From Kitasatospora sp. NBC_01266 (lineage in GTDB: Bacteria; Actinomycetota; Actinomycetes; Streptomycetales; Streptomycetaceae): a stretch of DNA of 64,000 nucleotides. The stretch spans positions 3,968,001 to 4,032,000 of the forward strand of contig NZ_CP108458.1 of assembly GCF_036242395.1 (NCBI RefSeq). The letters are read 5' to 3'. Of this stretch, positions 36,279-44,699 are shown piece by piece. Position 1 is the first letter of the stretch; the number at the start of each line of letters is the position of its first letter. The notes beneath the pieces are model-generated. The model was not told the DNA's origin. It was given only the letters and a program-made list of their open reading frames with translations, and made no database searches. A program made the position numbers and the translations under genes.

Positions 36279-37886
36279 ATGAGTGGAGGACGAAGCACAA
36301 GGCTGCGCAAGGCCAATCGTGCTGGGGGGTATGTCCGTATCTCGGAAGACCCGACCGGTAGCGAGGCAGGAGTTACGAGGCAGAAGGAGGACGTTGCCGC
36401 GCGGGCCGAGCAACTCGGCTGGACTGTGGCCAAGATCTACGAGGAGAACGACACCAGCGCTTACAAGCGCCGCCGCATCAGGAAGCACGACGGCCGCAGC
36501 GTATGGCGTGTGATCCGGCCGGAGTTTCGCCAAATGCTCCAGGACTACGAGGACGGGGTGATAGATGGAATCATCGTTTACGACCAGGACCGACTTGCAC
36601 GCCAGCCTCGTGATCTTGAAGATCTGATCGACCTTGTCGATCACTTCAAGCGGCCTGTTGTGGGAGTGACCGGTGCGCTCGATCTGATGACCGACAACGG
36701 CAAGGCGATGGCCCGCGTGATGGTCGCCATCGCAAACAAGCACAGTGCCGACACTGCCCGCCGCGTATCCAGGGGACGGTTTCAAGAAGCCCGCACAGGC
36801 ATTAGCAGGCCGGGAATCCGGGCGTTTGGCTGGAAGGCCGATGGCACACTTGAGCCTGAGGAGGCGAAGGTGCTCCACGATGCGGCACTCCGCTTCACGT
36901 TCGGGGAATCCTGGGCAGGCCTCACCTCCCAAATCATCGCCTGCGGGATCTCGACAGTCCAGGGTGGGAAGTGGCACCTGAAGACGGTCAAGGGCATGAT
37001 CCTCAACCCCCGCATTGCGGGCATTGCCGTTTACAACGGCCAGTTCGAGGAGATCGACGGTGACGCGGACACCGAAACCGATTCGGTGGAACCAGTTATC
37101 AACGCAGGCATCACGGACCCCCGTGAACTCGCGATGCGTGACTCTGCCGGGGACTACGTGAAGGGCCAGTGGCAGCCCATCCTCACGGTGGAGGAGTGGG
37201 AAGCCGTGGTCGATGAGTACGAGCGCCGCCGCTCCGGGAAGGAGTTCACCACCCAGAACACCCGCAAGCACCTGCTATCCGGATTCCTGCGGTGTGGCAG
37301 GCCGCGCGAGGACGGGACTTTGTGCGGCAAGCCCATGAATGGGACCGTGACCACTAGGCGAACCGGCAAGGTGCCGATCTACAGGTGCCCCGGCCCCATT
37401 CACGGCGGGTGCGGAAGCTCGCAGCGCAACATGGCGAAGTTGGACGAGCTGATTACGGATCTGTTCTTCGCCCACCTGGAGCAGAATGCCCCCGACCCGA
37501 AGAATCGACTAGAAGAGGCCAGCCCCACCAGTCCGGCGGTCCAGGAACTTGAACAGGTGCGAAGCGACCTCCAGAGATTCCGTCACGGAATGCGCGATCG
37601 GACCATCAGCGCCACGTCGTTCTTCGAAGTAGTGCCAGCACTTGAAGCGCGCGAAAAAGAACTCGTCGCCATTGTCGGTAGGACCCGCCGCGCTGCTGCC
37701 GATCGGGCCCGAGTCCTGCGGACACCCAGCGAGGTTCGGAACGAATGGGAGCGCGCCACCGCTGCCGGCCGACGAGCGCTGCTCGGTCAGTACCTACAGG
37801 CGATCGTCGTTCATCCATCCCAGACCCGTGGACCCGTGTTCGATCACAGCACGATCGAGCCTCTTTGGAAGCCCCCAGCCGCTTAG
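36279..37886 (+). CDS. Large serine integrase of the AICE
   Basis: This 535-aa protein has an N-terminal resolvase domain (G-G-Y-V-R-I-S-E-D-P-T-G with the catalytic serine, then D-Q-D-R-L-A-R-Q-P-R), a recombinase domain, a zinc-binding region with Cys in L-S-G-F-L-R-C-G-R-P and Y-R-C-P-G, and a C-terminal coiled coil. Such enzymes insert attP into attB unidirectionally without host factors and need a directionality factor to excise. The ATG at 36279 is 33 bp from the attL core, the usual integrase-attP arrangement. A putative directionality factor is not recognised. Confidence 0.93.
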   Translation: MSGGRSTRLRKANRAGGYVRISEDPTGSEAGVTRQKEDVAARAEQLGWTVAKIYEENDTSAYKRRRIRKHDGRSVWRVIRPEFRQMLQDYEDGVIDGIIVYDQDRLARQPRDLEDLIDLVDHFKRPVVGVTGALDLMTDNGKAMARVMVAIANKHSADTARRVSRGRFQEARTGISRPGIRAFGWKADGTLEPEEAKVLHDAALRFTFGESWAGLTSQIIACGISTVQGGKWHLKTVKGMILNPRIAGIAVYNGQFEEIDGDADTETDSVEPVINAGITDPRELAMRDSAGDYVKGQWQPILTVEEWEAVVDEYERRRSGKEFTTQNTRKHLLSGFLRCGRPREDGTLCGKPMNGTVTTRRTGKVPIYRCPGPIHGGCGSSQRNMAKLDELITDLFFAHLEQNAPDPKNRLEEASPTSPAVQELEQVRSDLQRFRHGMRDRTISATSFFEVVPALEAREKELVAIVGRTRRAAADRARVLRTPSEVRNEWERATAAGRRALLGQYLQAIVVHPSQTRGPVFDHSTIEPLWKPPAA

Positions 37887-37903
37887 CAACCGCTCACGGC
37901 AAA

Positions 37904-37928
37904 GCCCCGGTGATGCGATCACCGGGGC
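37904..37928. terminator. Terminator between integrase and RepSA operon
   Basis: An 11-bp perfect stem GCCCCGGTGAT (37904-37914 with 37918-37928, loop GCG) lies between the converging integrase and RepSA operons and can serve both. Confidence 0.8.
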
Positions 37929-37953
37929 CGAGCAGGAATGTCTGGCGATGCCG

Positions 37954-38154
37954 TCAGGTGGTGCTGTCAGGAGCCCTCAACACAAGCAGCGTCTTGCGCC
38001 ACTGCTCCGGAGTGATCTTCGGTGCACGGCCAACGTGGTGAGCAATCCACTCGGTACGTGTCATCGAGGCTCGGCGAGCTTGAGCCTTCGGGTGGCCCGT
38101 GGTGCCGTCCGTGGTAGCGCCGACTGAGACACACCCCGCCGGTTCAGCTTCCAT
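37954..38154 (-). CDS. Small protein coupled to repSA
   Basis: This 66-aa protein's ATG (38154-38152) overlaps the last codons of repSA, indicating translational coupling. It ends with a helical stretch (P-K-I-T-P-E-Q-W-R-K-T-L-L-V-L) like the short proteins that follow repSA in many AICEs. In pSAM2 the excisionase occupies this place, but no helix-turn-helix is obvious here, so function is unknown. Confidence 0.55.
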   Translation of the reverse strand: MEAEPAGCVSVGATTDGTTGHPKAQARRASMTRTEWIAHHVGRAPKITPEQWRKTLLVLRAPDSTT

Positions 38155-39631
38155 GCCCCGCCCCCGACTGCCGAGGCCCGTCAGCCCCGCCTGGTCCCCG
38201 CCGCGCCCCACCCACCCACCCAGGGGTTAGGTAGTCCCGGGCCAGGTCACGCGCCCTCTTACGCTCATCAGCGATTCCGGCAGCTACCAGCGCTTCCGCC
38301 GGTGAGTGCCCCGAGCCGACGAACCGCCAGTGCCCCAGGGTTACTTCGTCCACCCCGACCAGCGCCAGCCCGGCAGCGGCCCGCACCCAGGCCTCACGCT
38401 CAGCCCGCAGCCGGCCGAAGGTGGTCGAGTACGCCCGCGTCTTGGTCAGGCAGTGCCCCCGAAACCCGAGCGTGTGAGCCCACGCCCGCAGCCGCAGGCC
38501 CTCCAGCTCCACCAGACCGCCCAGGCGCCAGCACGTACCGATCAGCGCCCGAACATGCCCCGTGACCGCCAACACCCCGATCTCAGCCGCACTCCGCACC
38601 GGCCGATCCACCGAGCCCACACCATCCGCACCCTTGGTCGTGTACTTCGCCAGGTAGGCCGCGACCCGCTCATCCACCGCCGCCTGATCACCGGCCCCCG
38701 TGATCGGGTGCACCTCCACCTGCGTCCCGAACCCCAGCCGCCGCGCCCCGTAGGCCGCCGACTCCGGCAGCCGCAGAGCCACCGCCACAGCCGCCGAACG
38801 GACCACCTGACGCAGCAGCCCCGCCGACGCCCACGACGGCGCAGCCTCCCCAGGCCCTGACGGACCGTCGAACCGCAGCACCGCGTGAAAGTGCACAACG
38901 CCCCGACGCTGGTACTCCGCCACCTTCGCCGCCGACACCCGCACCAGCCGCCGCACCGCCGAACGGCCAACCCCCACATGCGCGGCAACGTGGTGATACA
39001 GGTTGTCCGTGAACGCCTTCCACAACGCCCCGGCGTGAGCGTTCCACAGCACATGCCCCACGTAGTCGTAGCAACCCGCGCACAGCGGCTGACCAACCAC
39101 CGGATCCGCGTCCGCATGCTGCCCACCGCAGCCAGTCAGGCGCCCGTGCTCGCACCGACCCCGCCGGACCCGATGGCAGACCCCGGCACGGTGCACCGCC
39201 CCGAACGACGGAGCCGTGAGCGTCGCGAACACCATCGGCCGCCCCCGAACCCCGGTCGGCACACCCTTCCCACCGACCAGACCCGAGCGCACCAGATGCC
39301 AGGCATCACCCCGGTACAGCCACGAGCACGGCTCACACCGCGACGCCCGCCGGTTGCGGCACCGCACCGCCAACCGCCCGCCCGGCTCGCCCGCCGTGCT
39401 GTAGCGCCTCAGCAACTCACCCGACACCGCATCGAACACCGACGACCCACCAGCCAGATACACCGGATGCGCGCACCCGCCCGTCGCGGCGATCTGCTCC
39501 AACCACCGTGACCGGCCCGGCATCTGACCCAACCGGACCAAATCCCGGTCCGTCTCACTCAGCGCCCTAAGCCGCGCCTCCCGGGCCAGGAAAGCACGGC
39601 GGGCATCAACCGACTCGAACGGATTAACCAT
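38144..39631 (-). CDS. repSA: Replication initiator RepSA (rolling-circle type)
   Basis: This 495-aa protein is of the pSAM2 RepSA family: C-R-N-R-R-A-S-R-C-E-P-C-S-W-L-Y-R-G-D-A, a Cys/His-rich segment (C-x-x-C-Y-D-Y-V), and G-V-V-H-F-H-A-V-L-R, the H-x-H metal motif of rolling-circle initiators, with Y-L-A-K-Y-T-T-K as candidate catalytic tyrosine motif. It nicks a double-strand origin to replicate the excised element. The ATG at 39631 (M-V-N-P-F-E-S-V-D) is chosen; the frame above it lacks family sequence. Confidence 0.92.
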   Translation of the reverse strand: MVNPFESVDARRAFLAREARLRALSETDRDLVRLGQMPGRSRWLEQIAATGGCAHPVYLAGGSSVFDAVSGELLRRYSTAGEPGGRLAVRCRNRRASRCEPCSWLYRGDAWHLVRSGLVGGKGVPTGVRGRPMVFATLTAPSFGAVHRAGVCHRVRRGRCEHGRLTGCGGQHADADPVVGQPLCAGCYDYVGHVLWNAHAGALWKAFTDNLYHHVAAHVGVGRSAVRRLVRVSAAKVAEYQRRGVVHFHAVLRFDGPSGPGEAAPSWASAGLLRQVVRSAAVAVALRLPESAAYGARRLGFGTQVEVHPITGAGDQAAVDERVAAYLAKYTTKGADGVGSVDRPVRSAAEIGVLAVTGHVRALIGTCWRLGGLVELEGLRLRAWAHTLGFRGHCLTKTRAYSTTFGRLRAEREAWVRAAAGLALVGVDEVTLGHWRFVGSGHSPAEALVAAGIADERKRARDLARDYLTPGWVGGARRGPGGADGPRQSGAGHGS

Positions 39632-39755
39632 GGGGGATGACTCCAAGGAAACAGGGCCCGCCCCGGCCACACCGGGCACAGCCCGGCATGACCAAGGACG
39701 ACGACAGGCGGACATGGGACGGGCCTTGCTGGTCGCATGGGAACTCCAGTTCGAT

Positions 39756-39947
39756 TCAATGTCCGTGGGTCAATCCGACGATGAGCGACGTGACGGTTAT
39801 GGTGATCGGCTCACCTAGGGCCGTCTGGTCCAGGTACATCCCGAACAACCCGACCAAGATCACCTGCCAGAGCCGAAGCGCGTTCGAGCGCAACAGCACG
39901 AAGACCAGCAGCCCGAGCAGCGCCACCAGCGGAATGGTCGCGCTCAC
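39756..39947 (-). CDS. Small membrane protein (Spd-like)
   Basis: This 63-aa protein is made of two hydrophobic segments (I-P-L-V-A-L-L-G-L-L-V-F-V and I-L-V-G-L-F-G-M-Y-L). The GTG at 39947 overlaps the translocase stop by 4 nt (GTGA). Position between Tra and RepSA matches small intramycelial-spread (Spd) proteins of AICEs and Streptomyces plasmids. The role is inferred from context. Confidence 0.7.
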   Translation of the reverse strand: MSATIPLVALLGLLVFVLLRSNALRLWQVILVGLFGMYLDQTALGEPITITVTSLIVGLTHGH

Positions 39948-41284
39948 GCCGCAGCACCGCCCGCCCACAGGTCATCCAGGCTCGGCGTCAGGTGCGCGAA
40001 CTCCTCCGCCACCTCCTGAGCCTGCTTCGGCGTGATCGGGTGCGTGCGAGCCCGCAGCCAACCCCCGGTCTGCGCGTCCGCGATCACCGCCGTTCCCGGC
40101 GCCTCGATGCTGATCTCCTGCACCGCGTCCACCGCGTCCGGCGCCAGGTCGCCGAGCACCATTTCCGCCGTGCCCTTGTCCAGCACCCGAAACGACACCC
40201 GGCCGGCCAACTGAGCCCTTACCGCCGTCGCGCCCGGTCCCAGGTCGGAGCCGAACCGCTGGCCGGCGATCACCAGATGAACCCCCAGCGCCGCACCAAG
40301 CTGACCGATCCGAAGCAGTGCCGTCGAGCACTGCGCCACCTCGGCCTTGTCTGCGTTGCTGGCCATCAAGTACAGCTCGGCCACCTCGTCCACCAGGACC
40401 ACCACCGGCACCGGCTGAAGCGGCCGGGGCAATTCCCACACCGAGCGGACCCCCTCAGCCCGGCAACGCGCCATCCGCCCCGTCATGATCTCCACCAGCC
40501 GATCCAGCAGCGCCGCCGCCTCACTGCGGTTGCTCGCCAACGCCGTCAACCGACGCTCGAACAACCCCAGCTCCATCCCGCCCTTCAAGTCGACGCCGAT
40601 CAGCGCCAGCTTCTGGCGCGCGAACTGCGACACCAACGCCGCCAGAAACGTGGACTTGCCCGACCGGGTCGCACCCACGGCCAGCCAGTGAGGCGCCTGC
40701 CGAAGGTCCACCCGCCACCAAGCCCCGTCGTCCCGGACGCCGACCACCGCCGACAAGAGACCGGCCGAACGCGCCAGGCCCGTGAACGGCGCCGTCAGCG
40801 GATCCCACGCCGCAGCCCTCAGCACCACCTCACCGCGCTGCTCCGAGACCGCCCGCACCGCGAACATCCGCCACGCGTGCGCCATCGCCTCACACACCGC
40901 CGCATACTGCTCCGGCACCTGGCCCGGGTGCAGCCACACCGTCACCTCCAGACCACCCAGCCGCCAGCGCGGGAACGACAGCTTCGGCTTCACCGGCCGA
41001 AGCGCCCGCCCCTTGACCATCACCGCCCCGACCACCGCCAGCGGCGGACGCTTGGCCACCGACAGGCCCTGAAGGTCCGCCAGCCGGCGCCACGTCCACA
41101 GCACCCGCAGTACTGCCACCGGGTACCCGCACAGCGCCCACCACACATGCGGCCGCCGACCCCGCAACCACGGCGACACCACCGCCAAAACCCCGGCCAC
41201 CAGCCCTAGGGCCACCAGGACCCACACCCCAAGAGGTATGCCCTGATGACTAGTTGACGCCACACTGAGCACGATCGTTCGCAT
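39944..41284 (-). CDS. FtsK/SpoIIIE-type DNA translocase (TraSA-like)
   Basis: This 446-aa protein has two N-terminal membrane segments, Walker A G-A-T-R-S-G-K-S-T near residue 215, Walker B V-V-V-L-V-D-E-V-A near 310 and A-G-Q-R-F-G-S-D downstream. AICE Tra proteins of this family move double-stranded DNA between hyphae as hexamers. The ATG at 41284 overlaps the RDD gene stop (TGATG). It lies in a tightly overlapping minus-strand operon. Confidence 0.92.
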   Translation of the reverse strand: MRTIVLSVASTSHQGIPLGVWVLVALGLVAGVLAVVSPWLRGRRPHVWWALCGYPVAVLRVLWTWRRLADLQGLSVAKRPPLAVVGAVMVKGRALRPVKPKLSFPRWRLGGLEVTVWLHPGQVPEQYAAVCEAMAHAWRMFAVRAVSEQRGEVVLRAAAWDPLTAPFTGLARSAGLLSAVVGVRDDGAWWRVDLRQAPHWLAVGATRSGKSTFLAALVSQFARQKLALIGVDLKGGMELGLFERRLTALASNRSEAAALLDRLVEIMTGRMARCRAEGVRSVWELPRPLQPVPVVVLVDEVAELYLMASNADKAEVAQCSTALLRIGQLGAALGVHLVIAGQRFGSDLGPGATAVRAQLAGRVSFRVLDKGTAEMVLGDLAPDAVDAVQEISIEAPGTAVIADAQTGGWLRARTHPITPKQAQEVAEEFAHLTPSLDDLWAGGAAA

Positions 41285-41832
41285 CACTTCACCACCTCTG
41301 CCATCTTGTTGATCACGTCGATTTCCACTACGACCGTGCGCGAGATCTGATCGGCGAACGTCTGCCGCCGGTAGTGCACCAGCGGCCGGAAGCACCCGAA
41401 GAACCCCGGCGCGATGTCCGCCACGTGCAGAGCACTGCGCACCAGCGACCTCGCCACACCCACCGGACGCCCCGTGTCCTCATCCACCGTCACGATCCGC
41501 AACAGCCTCTGCCCCAACGACTGGCCCGTGCGCCCGCGCTCCGCTGCCTGCCACACCAGGAACGCCGACCCTGATGCCCAGTAGCCCAGTTGGAACAGCG
41601 GCTGCATGTGGAAGCCCAGCAGGAGACCGACCGTCTGAATCAGCGCGAATGCCGGACGCGCAAAATACAGCAGATACCCGTAGGCGCTGATCACCCCGCT
41701 CGCGATGCTGATCTCCAGCAACGCGGCGCCCGCCCGAGCCCCCCACGGCGCCATTCCGGCAACAGCCGGCCGAGGCTCCTTCACCGGCCGCCCCGGGCCG
41801 ATCAGCGCCCGCCAACGCGCCTCATCACTCAC
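41284..41832 (-). CDS. RDD-family membrane protein
   Basis: This 182-aa protein has an RDD-type core: R-A-G-A-A-L-L-E, two or three membrane segments and the G-Q-S-L-G-Q-R-L-L-R-I-V-T-V-D-E motif followed by V-G-V-A-R-S-L-V-R-S-A-L-H. RDD proteins are of uncertain function, often transport-related. Here it sits between the translocase and a small cytosolic gene with 4-nt overlaps, so it is probably part of the transfer apparatus. Confidence 0.8.
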   Translation of the reverse strand: MSDEARWRALIGPGRPVKEPRPAVAGMAPWGARAGAALLEISIASGVISAYGYLLYFARPAFALIQTVGLLLGFHMQPLFQLGYWASGSAFLVWQAAERGRTGQSLGQRLLRIVTVDEDTGRPVGVARSLVRSALHVADIAPGFFGCFRPLVHYRRQTFADQISRTVVVEIDVINKMAEVVK

Positions 41833-42071
41833 GGCGCCTCACCCCCGCCCATGTCCAGCGGCGGGAGTTCAACCCCGTGCTCGGCCGCCAGGCGCACCAA
41901 CTCGGCCTCCAGGTCAGCGGCCAAGCTCGCCGCATCCCGCGCCATCGTGGAGATCACGGCGAACAGGAACCGGTAGGTCCCCCAGTCCAGATCCGGTCGG
42001 ATCTCATCCGCCAACTCGCCTATGTCGCTAAGCCGTTCACGAAGGGCCGACCAATCACGCTCCCCGCTCAC
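41829..42071 (-). CDS. Small helical protein of the transfer operon
   Basis: This 80-aa acidic protein, rich in Leu/Ala/Glu, is predicted all-helical. Both ends overlap neighbours by GTGA. No family is recognised. Similar short genes fill this position in other AICEs. Confidence 0.65.
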   Translation of the reverse strand: MSGERDWSALRERLSDIGELADEIRPDLDWGTYRFLFAVISTMARDAASLAADLEAELVRLAAEHGVELPPLDMGGGEAP

Positions 42072-42436
42072 TTCTCACCCCCGCGCGCTACCCGAGGCTC
42101 GCTCGCCGGACGAGGCGGCGCCGCAGGAGCCAAGGTCACCGACTCCGCGCGGTAGGCGAGCCCCGCCCGCCCGTTCATCTCCCACCAGAACGCCTCCAGG
42201 CCATGCAGCTGCACGACCTGACCGACCTCCACCCCCGCCGGCTCACCCGACACCGAGACCTCGATCAGCGCCGTCTTACGACCCTCCGGCCGCACCGCGA
42301 CACTGACCGCCCACACCGCAACCCCGTCGCGGTCCGCCTTCACCGCACCCGTTTCCGGATCCGTCTTTGCCTCCACCGACACGCACAGCGCGACCCCCAG
42401 CCGCGCAGCGTCCAAAGGCAGATTCTTCAAGCTCAC
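42068..42436 (-). CDS. SCO3933-family AICE protein
   Basis: This 122-aa protein has N-L-P-L-D-A-A-R-L-G-V near the N-terminus and G-V-A-V-W-A-V-S-V-A-V in the middle, the pattern of the 'SCO3933 family regulatory protein' found at the head of AICE transfer operons. The GTG at 42436 has a strong GGGAGAG site. The longer frame starts at 42484 inside the inverted-repeat operator and is therefore rejected. First gene of the rep/tra operon. Confidence 0.7.
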   Translation of the reverse strand: MSLKNLPLDAARLGVALCVSVEAKTDPETGAVKADRDGVAVWAVSVAVRPEGRKTALIEVSVSGEPAGVEVGQVVQLHGLEAFWWEMNGRAGLAYRAESVTLAPAAPPRPASEPRVARGGEK

Positions 42437-42474
42437 GCCGTCTCTCCCACCCCAGGACGACCAGCCCAATGGGT

Positions 42475-42555
42475 CAGTCGTCATGATGAATTTGCCTGTG
42501 GGTAGAGCATGCGCCCGCTTGACTCACGACGCAAGCACATTCATCATGACGACTG
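42475..42555. promoter_or_regulatory. Divergent control region with 17-bp perfect inverted repeat
   Basis: CAGTCGTCATGATGAAT at 42475-42491 is repeated in inverted orientation at 42539-42555, 47 bp apart. Each arm also contains its own TCATGATGA near-palindrome. It separates the rep/tra operon from the GntR repressor gene, so it is the likely binding region of that repressor, as KorSA controls pSAM2. Which arm is bound is not determinable here. Confidence 0.65.
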
Positions 42556-42657
42556 TTGAATGAGCATGCGATCACCGCGCCTGACCAGCGAAGACGCAAC
42601 TTGGAAAACTTGTTCGGGCGACATGACACAGTGAGCCGAGCCCTCGAAGGGGGAGAC

Positions 42658-43410
42658 ATGGCGGTCCGACCGCAGGCCCTGTACAAGCAGGTCGCCCAGG
42701 ACATGCGCAAGAAGATCATCCGAGGCACATGGAAGCCCGGCGCCCAGATCCCCACCGAAGACAAGCTCACCGCACAGTTCGGCGTCTCCCGCCCCACCGT
42801 CCGCCAGGCCGTTGCCGAGCTTCGCACCGAAGGCCTGCTAGACGTCCAGCAGGGCCGAGGCACCTTCGTGCGAGGCCTGGCCCCGGACCGAGCCGAGCCG
42901 GTCTGGATCGACCGAACCGTGAGCCGAACAGGCGAACGCTACGAGTGCACCGGCGACTGGTCCAACGAGGAAGACCCCACGATCTACCGAGTCCGCGTCG
43001 ACGCCACCGCAGCGGAGATCCTGCACATCGAGGAAGGCGAAGCCGCTTACCTGGTTGACCGCCTGATCATTCATCAGCCAAGCGGAACCCGCGCCCGGTA
43101 CACCACGCTGCTGCCGATGGAAGCCATCACCAGCACCCCGATCGCCCAGGACCCAGCCATCCCGACCGCCGAGGCCTACACACACCTCGCCGCAGCACAC
43201 GGCCCCCTCCAGTTCCGCGAAGCCGTCAGCGCCCGCATGCCCAACCCGGACGAGCGCGCTGTCCTGCAACTCCCGGACTCTGTACCAGTGCTGATCTCCC
43301 AGCGCGTCACCCAGACCGAGCCCGACGGTAACCGGCTCATCCTGGAGACCACCACCATCGGCGCAGGCGCAACCCACGTGATCTTTACCCACCGTCCTGC
43401 CGACCAGTGA
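42658..43410 (+). CDS. GntR/UTRA transcriptional repressor (KorSA-like)
   Basis: This 250-aa protein has an N-terminal GntR winged helix (L-Y-K-Q-V-A-Q-D-M-R-K-K-I, S-R-P-T-V-R-Q-A-V-A-E-L, G-R-G-T-F-V) and a UTRA ligand-binding domain to the C-terminus. In AICEs such a protein represses rep, tra and its own gene until transfer. The ATG at 42658 follows GGGGGAGA; the frame above it covers promoter DNA. Confidence 0.9.
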   Translation: MAVRPQALYKQVAQDMRKKIIRGTWKPGAQIPTEDKLTAQFGVSRPTVRQAVAELRTEGLLDVQQGRGTFVRGLAPDRAEPVWIDRTVSRTGERYECTGDWSNEEDPTIYRVRVDATAAEILHIEEGEAAYLVDRLIIHQPSGTRARYTTLLPMEAITSTPIAQDPAIPTAEAYTHLAAAHGPLQFREAVSARMPNPDERAVLQLPDSVPVLISQRVTQTEPDGNRLILETTTIGAGATHVIFTHRPADQ

Positions 43411-43587
43411 TCATCGGGAGTCTCGGGGTCCGGGGCAGCCGTCGAAAACTGTCTCTACATCCTCAAGGGCGGCGCTTGCGCGCCACCGGGGCGGCCTTGC
43501 CGCCCCGGCCGGGCATGCGGCCTGACGGCCGGTCCCGACCGGGCGGCCGGCACGCCCCGCGCGTAAGCCACACCATCGAGATGCCGA
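43411..43587. other. Non-coding stretch after the GntR gene
   Basis: GC-rich sequence with a 9-bp hairpin at 43486-43508 that should terminate the repressor transcript. No gene visible. Confidence 0.45.
43486..43508 (+). terminator. GntR gene terminator hairpin
   Basis: CCGGGGCGG (43486-43494) pairs with CCGCCCCGG (43500-43508), loop of 5 nt, 76 bases past the GntR stop codon. Confidence 0.6.
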
Positions 43588-43764
43588 TCAGACCGGCCGA
43601 TCGGGCGCTAGCTCACCGCGCCCAGCCATGCGGTCCATGATCTCGCTGAGCTTGCGGGCCCCCGATGGCGTTCCCTTCAAGAACACCATCCCGTGCCCGT
43701 CGTCGGACCACCCCGCCTGCGCCCTCACCAGGTCGGCACCCCGCAGTCCGAACTCTGCTAGCAC
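43588..43764 (-). CDS. Possible short or decayed gene
   Basis: The minus strand from a GTG at 43764 gives 58 residues with coding-like composition (A-E-F-G-L-R-G-A-D-L-V-R-A-Q-A-G-W then G-M-V-F-L-K-G-T). The same frame stays protein-like for about 25 codons upstream (S-E-A-A-W-L-E-A-R-A-A-A-K-Q-L-N) but has no start codon before a TGA near 43961. That suggests a truncated gene or a missed frameshift. No ribosome-binding site precedes the GTG. Family unknown. Confidence 0.35.
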   Translation of the reverse strand: MLAEFGLRGADLVRAQAGWSDDGHGMVFLKGTPSGARKLSEIMDRMAGRGELAPDRPV

Positions 43765-43961
43765 GAAGTTCAGTTGCTTGGCAGCGGCCCGCGCCTCAAG
43801 CCACGCCGCCTCAGAGGGCGGTACGCAAGGATTCGCCCGACTTATCCCTGTCGCGGGATTGACCTGCAGGACAGGGCAGTTCGCGGGCCTCCCACTGCCC
43901 TCGCGGCCTGGGATCGGGACAGAGGGCTGTCCCAGCCGGGGCTCAGCGGCATACTGCGGTC

Positions 43962-44228
43962 ATGAGTGAGGAATCGGCACGACTGGCGCGAGCCCTCGTC
44001 GAGTTCCGTGAGGCCGAAGGCATCTCGGAGCGCGAGCTCGCACGACGTACCTGGCTGAGTCACGCGACCATCAGGACCTTCGAACGCGACCGCGCGGGCC
44101 TGCCCACTCCGACCGTGGCCCGAACGTTCGAGGAAGTCCTCGGCTGGGCTCCGGGGAGCATCAAGGCCACGCCGTCCGAGGCGACGGGCCTTGTGTCATC
44201 GGCCGATTCGAGCTCAGGCCTCAAGTAG
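43962..44228 (+). CDS. Small helix-turn-helix regulator (XRE type)
   Basis: This 88-aa protein has an N-terminal helix-turn-helix (E-G-I-S-E-R-E-L-A-R-R-T-W-L-S-H-A-T-I-R-T-F-E split over residues 18-40) and a short tail. A control role within the AICE is likely. The start ATG lies 19 bases after a GC-rich stretch; the ribosome-binding site is weak. Confidence 0.7.
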   Translation: MSEESARLARALVEFREAEGISERELARRTWLSHATIRTFERDRAGLPTPTVARTFEEVLGWAPGSIKATPSEATGLVSSADSSSGLK

Positions 44229-44258
44229 GCGCGCTGGTCAGGCCTGCTTGCCGGACGG

Positions 44259-44699
44259 CTACGGTCGCGGCAGGGCGAACAGGCCCGGTTCGGGCTCTGC
44301 CAGGATGTTGCGCCCGGTCAGGCGCTTGAGCTTCAAACGGACGTTGTTGATGTTGTTCGGAGCCGGGTCCAGGTCCATCGCCTCGCACACGCCCCGCGCG
44401 CGCAGCGGACCGTCTGCCTGGGCGAACACCACCATGATTTCCTGGTAGGCCGCCCCGTCCGGCACCTGCGGGGCGGACGCCGACGGCGCGGGCGGGTCCG
44501 GGTCGGGCAGCCCCAGCAGCGTCTTGCGGGTGATCCGCACTTCCTCGGCGGCCCGATCGAGCTCGTCCAGCACGGCGATGAGCCGCGTGATCTGCTCGCG
44601 GGTCTCTTCGGCCTGCGCGGCGATCTCTCGCTCGCGCTTCTCCAGACGCACCAGCACCGCCCCCAGGGTCAGGTCCCCGCTGGTCACGCGCCGCGCCAT
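44259..44699 (-). CDS. Transposase-coupled coiled-coil protein
   Basis: This 146-aa protein starts inside the transposase gene (16-nt overlap of its ATG with the transposase 3' end). Residues about 15-65 form a charged coiled coil (R-L-E-K-R-E-R-E-I-A-A-Q-A-E-E). The C-terminal half resembles a winged-helix domain (Y-Q-E-I-M-V-V-F, then V-R-L-K-L-K-R-L). Overlap suggests coupled translation with the transposase; it may be an accessory DNA-binding protein of this IS type. Function inferred. Confidence 0.65.
   Translation of the reverse strand: MARRVTSGDLTLGAVLVRLEKREREIAAQAEETREQITRLIAVLDELDRAAEEVRITRKTLLGLPDPDPPAPSASAPQVPDGAAYQEIMVVFAQADGPLRARGVCEAMDLDPAPNNINNVRLKLKRLTGRNILAEPEPGLFALPRP

Noticed and set aside
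43842..44063. 73-codon minus-strand frame overlapping the small helix-turn-helix gene
   Set aside because: It lies antisense to the start of a better-supported gene and lacks a ribosome-binding site.
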